Assembly: GCA_034687125.1 (NCBI GenBank)
Contig: JAQGBZ010000229.1
Location: 35,681-99,680, forward strand
Source of the DNA: Neelides folsomi
Lineage: Eukaryota > Arthropoda > Collembola > Neelipleona > Neelidae
Direction: 5' to 3'
DNA length: 64,000 nucleotides
The notes below the pieces were generated by a model. That model searched no databases and was not told where the DNA came from. It saw only the letters and a list, made by a program, of their open reading frames with translations. This document shows positions 35,363 to 47,350 of this stretch, piece after piece. The position numbers were made by a program, and so were the translations under genes. Within the stretch, counting starts at the first letter, position 1; every line of letters begins with the position of its first letter.

Positions 35363-38300
35363 CGAATTTTTTCCGCTTGTGAAAGTAGTTTACAAAGTAG
35401 GGTCTCTTGGAATTTGCAAACATTGTTATGTATTGGATCGACTCGCGTTGGTCGATTGATAATTTATTGTCCACGTACGTAGAAGGAGATCGGATTCGAA
35501 TTTATTGACCAAGCCATATCACACCTGTGATTAATCGTGTCCAATGGGCCTTAATAGGGTTAAACGTATTTAATTTGCTCCTTCCCACCTTTAACTTCAG
35601 GGCAGGGCTGTTGGGGTTATTATGGAGGTGGTTCGGTTTTAAAGGCCACCCGCCACCTTAATCACTTCTTCCACATTCCTCCATTCCCATTTACATCCCA
35701 CACCGACCACACCTGTCATCAGGTTGGAAGTAATTAAGAGCAATTGATATATATGGATTATGCATTTTTTCCTTCTGCAGTTCCCCCTCAATTGTCAGTC
35801 ATTAAAAACAAGTTGGGGAGATAAAGATTTGGGAAGGTCCAGAAGCGGTGAAGCAAGTTTGGTTCAAAGGGCTACGACGTTCCGACCAGACCTTGCCCTT
35901 AAGCTCCTCACAATTATTTTATAATTGAACCGTTGTAATCTCTAAGTGTTTCCACTCTCATTTGGATTACTTCTCCTCACGTCATTATTTCACGTATTTA
36001 CATCGAGTACATCGAGGTCTTGGAGACAATGAAGAATTTATTTCTCTTCTGTGCCAATCCATTTCTACTTCTCTCACATTCACTTACAAGTGTAAATAAG
36101 TACATGGTTGGGAACTTCAATTACTATACTTCTTGTTCAAAATCCTTGCTCAATGTGTTATTAGGGAATAGTTTGGATTATTTTAATGGCAATGTCTTTC
36201 CCTATGGACAGGTCGTGAGATAAGGAGAAAAACATGACGCGAATCACGGATTCATTCCAATGGTCCAAGAGGCAGACAGGAATAAAGATACGAATATACT
36301 ACATACCATATATTCTACACACATTACCGTTACACACCTAATATAGGTTTAATCCAAATAAGTAAATACATAATCTTCATTGTAATAAAACATACCTAAT
36401 ATTTTTAAAAGCCTTGTAACATTATTAATTGTATTAAATTTATGTATTGGATATATTTCATCTTGTCTAATTTAATGATTTCAATTACAATTTTCCACGT
36501 GTTTTATTTAAAAATTTTATGAATTTGGGCATGGTTGAACGTGGAGTTTGAAATTAAAAAAGAAGGGTTCCCTTTATTGGTCAGATTAATCAGAGGGATG
36601 AGGACGATCATTGAATAGCAAGTAGGAGGAAAATCAAATGTTTGAACATTATAAATCAATAGGACAAAAGTGCTAATGACTTATTTTGTATTTATGTGTA
36701 TCAATCACATGATTTAAGACTTTCAGGTAGCCTTGTGCCAATTCCATCAAAAGCGGGATGATAACTCAAATTTTACACCACAAACCGTCCACTCTGCAAA
36801 CAAAGGAGGTTTTCCCTCATTCATCCGCAACTTTTGGGCACAAATCATTCCAGCCGATCGGCGCTAATCACCCGCCATTAAATATGATGGCTAACGACGC
36901 ATGAGATCATATTTTATACGAGGTTTTAAATTGAATTGTCAAAATCCCAATTCCAATAAACAATTCATCTTCATGCTCCTAACCAAAGTGGTACTTTGCA
37001 CTTGCCAAAATTTGGATCTGGATCTTATAATCTTACAACATTACAACTGTAACAATAAATTTAACAATTGGTATAGGCATGAGATAATTAATTACTTATA
37101 CTAATGCGCGAATTTTTAATTTATTACGATATGAATAATATCTCAATTCCATATAATATGAAGCAGATTTGTAATTATGTATTTTGCATTATTGACACAA
37201 AACGCTTCATATGACAAGATTTTTATTTTTTTACTGTGGAATACAACTTTAACTAAAATGAAGGATATTTCTATAAATTGATAATTTGTTACAAATTACA
37301 ATTAAACAATGGCGGAATAATTATAAAAATGAATAGCGAATAAACAATCATGAAGTCTTACAGGTCTTGAACAAATAATGTACATGAATTAAATAAACGT
37401 TTTTTCTCAATTTCCTTCACACGTTTTAGCATTTTTTACCTTAATTTTCTCAAGACTTTCACAAGGAATTAAGTTTGAGGAAATTAACTGCACTTTGAGT
37501 ATGAGACAAATCTGGTCGTAAATCGAGTGCGTGAGAGGCAAATGGAAACAAAATTTGAACTCGTCCTTCAAATGTTTCAACGTTGACCATGTCAACTTTA
37601 TCAATGATGCCATAATAAATGTATTCCTATTCTGTACATAGCCCTCTGACCATCAGCTCAATACAAAGTCTTAAAAACCTGTTCACCCTTCCGACAATAA
37701 CAAGGCTTAATCCTGATTGCTATTTCAGTCAAGTCTTGTTAAGATTACTAATATTTTGAACACTAATTGGCTCACTTCTGATTGTGGATTGAGCCAGAGC
37801 TCAAATTCCGTTTTAATTCACCAAACGCCCTCAGCTTCCCTTCCCTTCACATTTAAGACTTTTAAGCCTTATGTAAGAATATCATTTATTTATAATTTAT
37901 ACATACAACCTACCATTGTTTCTTATGAATCAAAATGAATCAAATGTTGAATAGATTATTAACGAAGCGATTCATATTAAATGCCTTTGATAGACCAATT
38001 TGGATTCAAAGCCAAGGTCTAAAATGTAATAATTCGCCCAACAATGTGGCTCAGATTCTTATTACAAATTGCTTGTAATGATATTTACCTATTTGCATTT
38101 TATAAGATTTTTATTCAGTTTCGCATATTGGGCACAATCATTAGTAAATCAAATAGGTGAACCAAATAGGTAAATCTTAGGTAAATCAATGTAAAGATTC
38201 TTAAAGGTGATGGACGCGTGACGAAGGTGGGGGATTTTAACTGTGCGGTTTTGCGTCTTGAAGGTTTTCCCTCCTTCTGGTTAATTATCTCTACTTAATG

Positions 38301-39283
38301 CAGAGATTGGAGCTCACGATGGAATTTGCTCACAAAGTTGCTTTTATATTTTTTTTTGCCATAATTATGTCTCCGGAAGCAAATTAGCGTACTAAATTAA
38401 GAAGGCGATCGGGTTTGGCATATTCGTATAAATAATACAGAAAGATTGTGAGATAATTAAACGTTTTTGCTCAGCTTTTAAATACTGACTGATGAGAAAA
38501 TGGTTTAAAGGCCGCGTGAATAGGAAATGGATGAATGGATCTTGAGGGTCGTGAATTCCTTAAATGCTCCAAGTAAAGAAAGAGATGTTGGGTGATTAAA
38601 GGACGATTGGGAACCGGCTCAATAATCACTCTTTATTATTATCATCTCGTATAAAATTGCTCAATTCTTGGGAGATTTAAGTGATTCTAATAAACGGTGG
38701 ATGCTATTTATATTTATTTATGTATGCCACTGTTGGGAAATTCTTCCTTTGCTCGATCCATGTACGTCCATGAGGCAGAATTTTAATAACACGAAGAGTT
38801 AAATGATTACTTTGGGTGAATCAAATGGCGATTAAATTATTACACTTCATTATTATTGCGATCTCTTCTATCATTCCCGTTTCGCTCTATCTTTGCAAAT
38901 CCTCAAATATTCACATCACGCGTGGATTTCAAAACAAGGAGATAAACCATGAAATACTACACGTTTTATCCATTTGAGACTCTTGAGATTTCAAGATGAA
39001 ACAATTGACTTTTCGTTTTTAAGATAACTTTCATTTATATTTATTGAGCATTTAAAGATAAAGACGTCTTAAATGCTCATTAATGTTTAGTTATATGTAT
39101 TTAAGTATTTAAGGTCTAATGCATATATATTATGTATAAAAATTTATATAGAATTATGAATTTAATTAATGTTTGAATTAAACGCCAATATGAATTTTTT
39201 TTTAAAATAAAATATTACAATGTTTATTTAGTTTCAATTTAGATACCTAACCTAGCGTTTATATTTTTAATATTTCCTATGTA

Positions 39284-39360
39284 CAGCGTGTTTCAGCTCG
39301 ATGTCCCGCCTTTTATAACTAAATAGATCATAAGGCGGGACATTGAGCTGAAACACGCTG
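39284..39360. mobile_element. 77-bp MITE-like hairpin, mariner-type TA flanks
   Basis: Terminal inverted repeats begin CAGCGTGTTTCAGCTC and run for 29 bases with a single mismatch (G versus A at base 17). They are separated by about 19 bp of AT-rich sequence. TA dinucleotides flank both ends (39282-39283 and 39361-39362), as expected for a Tc1/mariner target-site duplication. There is no coding capacity, so it would be a non-autonomous element. The arms include CCCGCC, unlike the surrounding AT-rich DNA. Confidence 0.75.
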
Positions 39361-40103
39361 TATAAATGCACAAATGTGTTTATTTTAAAAAAAACTTTAT
39401 TAGCTTCTACAATGGAGGGATATATAATAGTACATATTTATTTGTGTAAATATGGTACTATGAATGTACCATGTGTTTATAAAAAAAATTTAAGAATCCA
39501 AAAAGTATTGATGTTAAAAATTATTCGTTTAAATTGTGTTTAATGGATTGGAAAATACTCACCAATTAGTAATTATTTATATTTATTTATGTTTATAAAA
39601 AAGTTCCACAATTTTTTTCTTTCCTGGATTTCTTTCCTGGATAAAAAATTTTGATATTATTTTTTGATATATATATTAATTACTTGTATATAAACATACT
39701 TATACTTCTAGTATACTATACATAGGTATTCTCCAAAAAATTACAAAAAATATTTGATATGCTCTAATGGTAAGATGCAGATAATTTGAATATTATATTT
39801 GAAGTTTTATTTGCACTTATTTTTTTAATTTGAAAATAACATTTATGCCTAGATTAAACACTTGCTACAAAAATTATAGCAAGCCCATAAATAACCAGCT
39901 TTATATTAAAGCTACTCGCTTGTCATCAACTCATCAAATATACAAAATGCAATTGTAAATGTAAATGTAAAATTGTTAATGAATTTTTAATGATGTCTAA
40001 ATATGCAAGATATTATGTATTGAATTCCAAATATTATTTATGATTTAGTAGAGAAACTCAAAAATCATAAGACCATAAGAATTAATGCAAAGATTTAACA
40101 CAT

Positions 40104-40109
40104 TTTATT
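40104..40109 (-). promoter_or_regulatory. polyadenylation signal of cuticle gene 2
   Basis: AATAAA on the - strand, 110 bp past the stop codon. Confidence 0.45.
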
Positions 40110-40218
40110 TTTATCAAAAAGGAAGAATTTTCGTAAAAAACAGGCTTTGAGAAGAATTTAGAGAATAAATACTTTTGTACGAGACTAATTGGAAGAGTAA
40201 AGGAGTTGTTTAAATAAT

Positions 40219-41276
40219 TTAGAAGAAGTGGGCGACTGGAGCGGCGTGGTGGACGGCGTGAGCGACTGGGTGGTGGGCGTAGGCGAGGGCTGGAGCAGCG
40301 ACCTTAGCGACGGCTGGGGCATAGGCGGCATGGGCGACTGGGGCATAGGCGTGGTGGGCGAAGGCGGGTTGGGCATAGGCGACTGGAGCAGCGACCTTGG
40401 CGACGACTGGGGCAGCAACCTTGGCGACAACAGCTGGGGCAGATCGGTCAACAACGGCGTTGAATCCGTTGATGGGATCGGCGGTGTAAGTGACAGTTCG
40501 GACGGCACCATCGGGCTCAACAAGGGAGTATTGTCCTTGGACGACATCACCGTCACGGGTTTCGTGGTGAGCCTTGGAGTCTCCGGTGAGACCATCGGAA
40601 ACTGAGTATCCGTAGTTGTACTAAAACAAGATAACTCGTTAGAAACCAAACAATGACAACGACAACTGTAAGCAGAAGAACTGTATAACTGTATTTGAAC
40701 TAAAGTGAACAAAAACTTAATGAATCCTTACTTGTGGATGAGGATCGTATGGCTCTGGTGCGACGGCTAAAGAAAGAAAATGATGTTTAATTAATTGTGA
40801 AAAATGATATTTAATTAATTTTGAAAAATTAACTAATTAACTACAATTAATTACTTACCCTTCACGACTGCTGGTGCAGCATAAGCGAGTGGGGCAGCAT
40901 GGACGGCCTTAACTGCTGGTGCAGCATATCCCTGCAGAACAGAAATAATAAAATTAATACAAGTATCAAAATTCGGAATATTTGAGCAATTTGAACCATT
41001 TGTATGAAATGTATCAAATATGAATATTTGACCATTTTCAATATTTTGGTTGAACTTACGAATGGAGCTCCGGGGTAGACTGAGTGAGCATATGCTGGTC
41101 CAGCAACTCCGATGGCGACAGCGCTGGCAGCAGCGACTGAAGCGAGGAAAACGACGGCCTGTAGAGAATTAAATCCACAATTAAAGTTGAGCACTTGAGA
41201 GTCAAGGGTTCAGAAGGAGGAAGAAGTTCCCAAGAGTGAGCTTCTGGGTCCCGTGGGAAATCCGTACCTTGATCAT
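40219..41276 (-). CDS. RR-2 cuticular protein, Ala/Pro/Val-rich (cuticle gene 2)
   Basis: Exoskeletal chitin-binding protein. Exons on the - strand: 41268-41276 (ATG ATC AAG), 41060-41158, 40859-40931, 40732-40766 and 40219-40620; 618 nt, 205 residues, all phases consistent. The signal peptide is [20 protein letters not shown]. It is followed by an Ala/Pro/Tyr/His-rich arm ([20 protein letters not shown]), the RR-2 domain ([20 protein letters not shown] through [17 protein letters not shown] to GFNAVVDR), and a tail of AKVAAPV and YAHH repeats ending VAHFF. The main exon has no internal ATG start, so it is easy to miss when scanning for start-to-stop frames. The 35-bp exon just before the RR-2 core is the same size and phase as in gene 1, showing common descent. 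Confidence 0.94.
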
Positions 41277-41308
41277 TTTGCAGGTAGGAGGTTCTGTCTC
41301 TGAGAGTA

Positions 41309-41344
41309 GAATGAGTATCAAATGGGCAAAATTTCTTATTTATA
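41309..41344 (-). promoter_or_regulatory. core promoter of cuticle gene 2 (TATA plus initiator)
   Basis: On the - strand TATAAATA starts at 41344 and TCATTC spans 41314-41309 with its A at 41312, giving 32-bp spacing. The 5' UTR would be about 36 nt. Confidence 0.75.
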
Positions 41345-44300
41345 GGGAACGCGGCGGTCAAATCGCTCGTGAAATGAAAGTAAAAGGAGGAGGAAGGAAC
41401 TTGAAGTTGCGGCGGGGGACAGAGCTCACACCCAAAGAGATTCCATTGGGTTCTCCTTAAGATCCATTTCGGGCGGTTTGCACCTCGCCAAGGAAGGCTC
41501 GACCCGATGAACTTCAGATTATGGTTTAGAGGGCCAGGGAGCCATAAGACAAAACATTGATACAGGGGCTGATGCAATTGTAATTTATTTATTTGGCCAT
41601 GATGAGATCGATTCACGCCACGTTCTTTTCCTACTCGCTTCTGTGTGTGAGGTGTGTGGGTTTAAAACACGTTCATTCTCATACAATTTGCAATTATACA
41701 TCTTTGAAATTTACTCACCTCAACAAAATGCAAATATTTATGAATATGATTTTTCTCTAATATATCTACCTGTATATGGATCTTTAATTTTATATTATTT
41801 ATATTGTAGATCTGTATGAATTAATTATTATAAATGTATGAATATGTATCGATTTTATACATAGATCATTAGATCGCTATTTTTCTCTAATAATTAGATG
41901 TACAATATACAGATGCATATTGATATATGACTCGTATATTATATTAGCATTTTAAATGTATTATAAATGTATGGATCAAGTAAGGTGCATCTAATAAATG
42001 TAAAGTTAATACATGTGGATTAGTTTTATAAGAATTGTATGGAAGTTTCCATATTCATATGGATTTTGTATGTAGTTGTAATTATTTAATGGCCTCGACT
42101 TCCACTTGTACAAAGACAAAGAACTCGTTCTACTCAATTTGTCATTCAAGCTTTTAGAGTTAAACATTTTAATCACGGTGTATGGTGATACAAATACATA
42201 ATAATTCTCCTACAAGTATTGTATTCTTTGTATGCAGAGCAGTGAAGCATAATTGAAGCGAGAGTGATTTACTCTCCTTGCCTCACTTGTCACACTCACA
42301 ATTATCGGTGAACATGAACATGAACCCCCATTAACCCTTGACATGACAGTGATTTCTGAGTGAGTGGACGGCGATAATTCATTTATCGTCGCCGCGTTGT
42401 TCACAACATTTCAAAGTGCTTATGTGTCTTTGCTGTTTCCCATCCATCACAGCTTCTGTGGGCCCGTCAAACATCGCCAAATGATTCTTTGTTGGAAGGA
42501 TTGGAGGGATTGTGTGCGTAGTGTAGTAAAAAGCCATTGTACACTTGAACTCTCATTATCCCATTCAATCCCATTCAATGGCCATTATTGTTTGAGTAAA
42601 TGTCTCCGCGAGTTGTAAAAAATAATCAAATTAATGTAAAAGTAGCTGTTAGAGCGGACAATTAAACTTCCATGGTCTATTGTCCTTTACATATAGGAAT
42701 CTACGAGTGGTTAAGTAAATGGTAAGTGGAGCAAGTGTAATGGAGATTGAGAAAAATTCTTATTATCATAATAATCCACCTCATCTCTACTTTTGCAACC
42801 CAAACTTTTTGCGAGGAGATGAAGAACAAATACAAAGAAGGAAAAAATGGGAGTAAAAACTTTCCTCATTACTGTCATTACTTCTCGCCTATCTTTATGT
42901 CCTGAGATTTAAGAAGATAAAACGATCAATCATCGTTAGTTGTGAATTAATTAATAATGTGACTATTTCACTTTACAATTCATTTGATAAGCTTCAACTA
43001 TCCAACAATTGTATATTTTAAATTTTATACCTATACTTATAACAATCTCTTATATTCCATACATTCTATACAATATAATACATATTACTATATTTGTACT
43101 ACATAACATTACAAATCATATGTACTTATAAATCATATAATTTAATTCTTAAATTGGTAATCAAATAGAGCCAAATGAATACACTTTTAATGGTAATATA
43201 TTAGATAGAGTAAATAGATTACGTAAATACGTTTAAAATTAATAAAAGTCATTTATGAAGATAAAGTATGGAATTTATCGAGTTTGATATTTAGTAAATG
43301 GAGATCGTAAAGAATGAAAATGTCTTGGGGTCTAGACTTTAAACGATTTACGTGACGAGATGACTTTGCATCAGGAAAGTGCAACATAAGATAAGTACCT
43401 GTATAAGATCAGGTGCAGGTAGATGAATTATTTGATTTAATGTTTTAAGGAGAGACAATAAATAATGATCTTGGATCAAATATTAGAAAGGTTGACTATT
43501 TTCGTCTGGAAAGGGTGGGAGTCGTCCGAGTGTGTCGTGGAGAAAGGAAAGATGCCCTATTTATTTCATAAGGTGAATCGACATATTTAAGGAGACAATA
43601 AAATGATGAACTGGACGCGTGTGGGGATTGAATCTCGTTCAAGAGGATTTCGTCAAACAATCGCACCTCCAATTAAATTATATATAAGGGAGCCAGTTGG
43701 AGAGAATTATTTTACGTGATGAAATTGGTTCTTTTCTTTGGAAGCGAGCCACAGGCACAATCGTTGACCATTCAAATCCTTTTTTCCTCCTAATCAGACC
43801 CCTATTCAATTCCCCATCGTATAAATAATAGTTAGGGAGAGTTATTAGAATTAAAGTGGCAGCAAAGTGGGGGATTTGCATCCTCTCCCACGGTTTTTGC
43901 CATCCTTTATTTGTTGGATTGCTCAGTGGTCGAAGTAAGGAAAAGAGATGCATTTCACATTTCCATTAATTTCCAAGTTAAGGATCTGCGCCTTTCGGAA
44001 TCATTTAACGAACCACGCAAATAAATGTAATCTGAATTAAATCAATGATCATTATTTGCAGATGACGACAACGAAAGAACGCGGGGGCTCTTGGAAATAA
44101 CCAACTGAGGAAAACCCTTAAACTTTACAAATCCTTTCACATCAATGCTATTTGCAATGTTTAGAATTAAATTAACATGCAAGAGTTGGAGACGCTAAAA
44201 TTACAAATACGCAATGCGTATTTTTTAAATGAAATCTCAGTGAGAATCTGTCGTTTTTGCCAGTGTGGTTTCTCAATCGGGAATATTTTTATTCGCCATC

Positions 44301-45201
44301 AGCCAATAATTAGCATAAATGTAAGCCAATAAAACAAGGATTTTGACCACGATAATGCCAAATTAGTAAAAGAGAAAAAGGGTGTAAAACTGTAATTTGC
44401 ACACGGCCCAAATATGAACTTATGTGACCATGCCCAATGACATTATTGGCAAAAAACAAATGCTATTACATAAAGAATGCTGTTAAATGGAATAAATATC
44501 GAGTAAATGCAGCCATTAAGCAATGTTAATGGTGGGATTAAAGTCCAATATCACTTGCACTATCACTTTTCTTATTAAGGAATTTTTCCTTTTGGCACTA
44601 ACGCTAACTTGTAGCCCTTTGAACAAACCTTAACAAAATACATACATTCATCTATACAAAATATTGTCGATATTTTCCTGTTGATCACCTTTGATTATTT
44701 TTGTCCTTATTCATTTAAAGTTAAAGTTAAACTCACTGTAAAGTCATTAACATAAAAGTAAACATAAATATTTACTATCAATATCGTTAATGTTAAGCCA
44801 CTTGTTTTATTTTTTATAATTTATATTAATTCATCAAGTTCATTTAGAATTGGTCCAAGGATTGTGATTTACTAAATTAAATATGGTAAATAAACAGTAC
44901 ACATTGTAGTTGCGCTCAAAGAATCTTCAATTTATTTGGGGGCAAATCGAGTGACACGAATGTCGGAAAAATAAATAAAGAAGGGAGAACACCCACTTCA
45001 TGAATATTTGAAGCAGTCGATCAAAGAAGGCGTTTTGAAGATGAGAAGAAAAGGGCAAAGGACTATCAATTTTTCTGAAGGAAATTCGAGCATCAAGCTC
45101 TCACAAGGAGTAGTGGTGACAGAGAAACACAAGAGGGGTACAAAAATACGAAATTCCTCGACCGATTGTTCAATTTGTTAATACTGGATAATTTAACAAC
45201 A

Positions 45202-45207
45202 TTTATT
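45202..45207 (-). promoter_or_regulatory. polyadenylation signal of cuticle gene 3
   Basis: AATAAA on the - strand, 26 bp downstream of the stop codon of the small terminal exon at 45233. Its closeness supports that exon being the true 3' end. Confidence 0.5.
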
Positions 45208-45232
45208 GGTTTTCTTCAGTTCTTCCCATTAC

Positions 45233-46502
45233 TTAACCAGCAAAGGCGAGTGGAGCGTGGTGGATCTAAACAAAAAAATCCAAACATAAGTCCAAACATT
45301 CAAAAAAAAATTTTGAGTTAACAAACCTTCTCTGTATATGCCAATTAAGCTTAATATAAAAGCCGAGTGAAAAACATACAAAAGATGATTCTCAACTTTT
45401 CTCAATTTGGTTCAAATCGAGAGGAATGAACATGTACAGAGAAAACTTGTGTTAAGGGCAAGAGAAAAAACGATAAATTATTCAATTAAGATAATTTAAA
45501 ATCTTTGCCGATGCCTTTGCAACTGGTGCAACTGCAGCAACCGGGGCAGCGAAGGCTGGTTGGGCAAAGGCGACTGGAGCGACGGCCTTGGCGACGACTG
45601 GGGCAGCAACCTTGGCGACAGCGACTGCTGGGGCAGATCGGTCAACAACGGCGTTGAATCCGTTGATGGGATCAGCGGTGTAAGTGACAGTTCGGACGGC
45701 ACCATCGGGCTCAACAAGGGAGTATTGTCCTTGGACGACATCTCCGTTACGGGTTTCTTGATGTCCCTTTATCAATCAAATTGTCATTATGACTCAATTC
45801 ATAAAAAATCTAATTTTAAAATTCATAATCAATATCAATATAGTAAAAACAATACAGTATTGTATACAGTGTGATTCAACGTGATGTTTTATATACCTTA
45901 GCGTCTCCGGTAATTCCGTCTTGGATTGAATATCCGTAGCTGTATTGGGGGTTTGGGTCGTATTCTTCAGCAACGACGGCTATAGGATAAATTAACATTA
46001 GAAGTTGAAAGTGAGTCAAGTGTCTTAATATAAGGTAATTAAAGGTGTTTAAATGACAATAACGGAAGTGTAGTTTACCCTTGACTGCTGGAACGACGGC
46101 CTTGGCGATTGGGGCAGCGAAAGCAACTGGAGCTGGGTGGACGGCCTTGACGGCTGGGGCATAAGCGACTGGGGCAGCGACTGGGTGAGCATAGGCAGCT
46201 GGGTGGTGAGCGTAGGCGACTGGAGCAGCGACTGCCTTGGCCACTGGGGCGTAGGGAGAAGCAGCATAAGCCGCTGGATGAGCGTAGTGTGGTCCAGCAT
46301 AGGCCACTGGAGCGGAAACTCCGATGGCTACAGCGCTGGCCGCAGCGGCGAAGGAAAGAATAGCGACGATCTGTGGAGGAAAATGAGGAAATCATGAATT
46401 TGTTATTTTGTTTTCTTTCTTCTTCCCAAGTACCCACACGGTTCAAAAAAATAGCAAAAAGAATATATAAAATAATTGTAGAGTAAAGTATACCTTGATC
46501 AT
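45233..46502 (-). CDS. RR-2 cuticular protein, Ala/Pro-rich (cuticle gene 3)
   Basis: Exoskeletal chitin-binding protein. Exons on the - strand: 46494-46502 (ATG ATC AAG), 46079-46370, 45897-45979, 45509-45766 and probably 45233-45265; 224 residues. The signal peptide is [20 protein letters not shown], followed by a long Ala/Pro/Tyr/His arm and the RR-2 domain [20 protein letters not shown] through [17 protein letters not shown] to GFNAVVDR. Unlike genes 1 and 2, there is no intron after the PQ of the YDPxPQ motif. Instead an intron interrupts the core after GDAK (donor AAG|GTATAT; acceptor ATAAAG with a weak pyrimidine tract). The 3' end is ambiguous: a clear acceptor and terminal exon encode [10 protein letters not shown] and a stop, but reaching it in phase needs a GC donor (TCG|GCAAAG). 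Otherwise the frame runs on to ILNYLN and stops at 45482. Confidence 0.88.
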
Positions 46503-46560
46503 CGTGAAGATGTATAAGGAGATTTGAGGGACTGTTAAGTGAGAAGAGGCTTCGTCGAAT

Positions 46561-46594
46561 CTGAATGTTGGGCCAGAAGGGTCGAGTATTTATA
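46561..46594 (-). promoter_or_regulatory. core promoter of cuticle gene 3 (TATA plus initiator)
   Basis: On the - strand TATAAATA starts at 46594 and an initiator-like TCAG has its A at 46562, giving 32-bp spacing. The 5' UTR would be about 60 nt. Confidence 0.7.
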
Positions 46595-46731
46595 CAGGGC
46601 CGAACCACGTGAAAGGCGTTCTCCTGAGCAACCTTCCTTAAGCAAGAGTCCCTGTCTGTATCCATTGTCTGTCTCCTACCTTCAACCAACTTCCCCTCAT
46701 GTAATACACCTGAGAATATCCACCTCAGATA

Positions 46732-46826
46732 TAATGAGAATGAATATAATGAATACATAAATATAATGGAAATAAATATAATAAGAATATAATGAGAATA
46801 CATGTAATGAGAATACATGAATGATT
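46732..46826. repeat. diffuse AT-rich tandem repeat
   Basis: Repeated variants of AATATAATGA and GAGAATACAT lie in a row, upstream of the cuticle gene 3 promoter. Confidence 0.5.
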
Positions 46827-47062
46827 ATTGATGCATGGTACATGTATTGTTGTTATATGAGACTACTTTTATTCCCAGCCATAGAAGATCAAGCAGAATC
46901 AATAATAACTGGCGATGTATCTTTCGCATAATAATCAGTTACGCAATTGGATAATCGACGTCTAATGAAGGACTATCTTTCTCTTTACTCCAATTCGCCC
47001 TCCTTCCCCGTCCTACTCAACATCATTCCCTCGCTGGACAGGTTGAAGTCCGCATCTCGTTC

Positions 47063-47094
47063 ACTCCATTTAAATGTATAGGTTTAAATGGAGT
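47063..47094. repeat. perfect inverted repeat, 12-bp arms, 8-base loop
   Basis: ACTCCATTTAAA at 47063-47074 and its exact reverse complement at 47083-47094 flank TGTATAGG. Confidence 0.9.
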
Positions 47095-47283
47095 TGAATG
47101 TTGTTTTGGTCTTGTCGTGAGGATCACTGTAGGGTTTGTTACAATTTTGACTGACGTTCGGTTGATGGACTCAGTTTATCATTTCATTTCATCGGACTTT
47201 CTTCTCAATGGGACTTTCTTAATCGAGTGGATCAAATTTTTGATTTTAAAGATTTCGAGTGTTAATTTATCTCTTTTGATAAC

Positions 47284-47350
47284 TTACTCATATAAAAGTC
47301 AATATAAAAGTCAATAAATAAGTCAATATAAAAGTCAATTAAAAGTCGAT
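47284..47350. repeat. tandem repeat of a 13-bp unit
   Basis: Four to five variants of ATATAAAAGTCAA are in tandem, ending in a degenerate AAAAGTCGATT. Confidence 0.7.

Larger units (their letters stand above)
35264..40218. other. intergenic region between cuticle genes 1 and 2
   Basis: 5 kb of mostly AT-rich DNA holding the gene 1 promoter at 35326-35362, a MITE-like hairpin at 39284-39360 and the gene 2 polyadenylation signal near 40104. No protein gene is supported. Confidence 0.65.
41277..45232. other. intergenic region between cuticle genes 2 and 3
   Basis: AT-rich. Apart from the gene 2 promoter and the gene 3 polyadenylation signal, nothing is supported. The open frame at 41056-41616 on the - strand mixes gene 2 exon sequence in the wrong frame with upstream DNA. 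Confidence 0.65.

Noticed and set aside
40228-40605. 125-codon + strand ORF opposite cuticle gene 2
   Set aside because: It is the antisense shadow of the Ala/Pro-rich RR-2 exon, with Gly/Trp-rich nonsense composition. The same applies to 45560-45874 and 46137-46397.
40185-40712. 175-codon - strand ORF over cuticle gene 2
   Set aside because: It is shifted by one frame from the RR-2 coding exon and gives a Pro/Ser/Thr-rich product with no domain.
46075-46818. 247-codon - strand ORF over cuticle gene 3
   Set aside because: It is a wrong-frame reading of exon 46079-46370 extended through intron, promoter and upstream repeats. The spliced RR-2 frame explains the locus.
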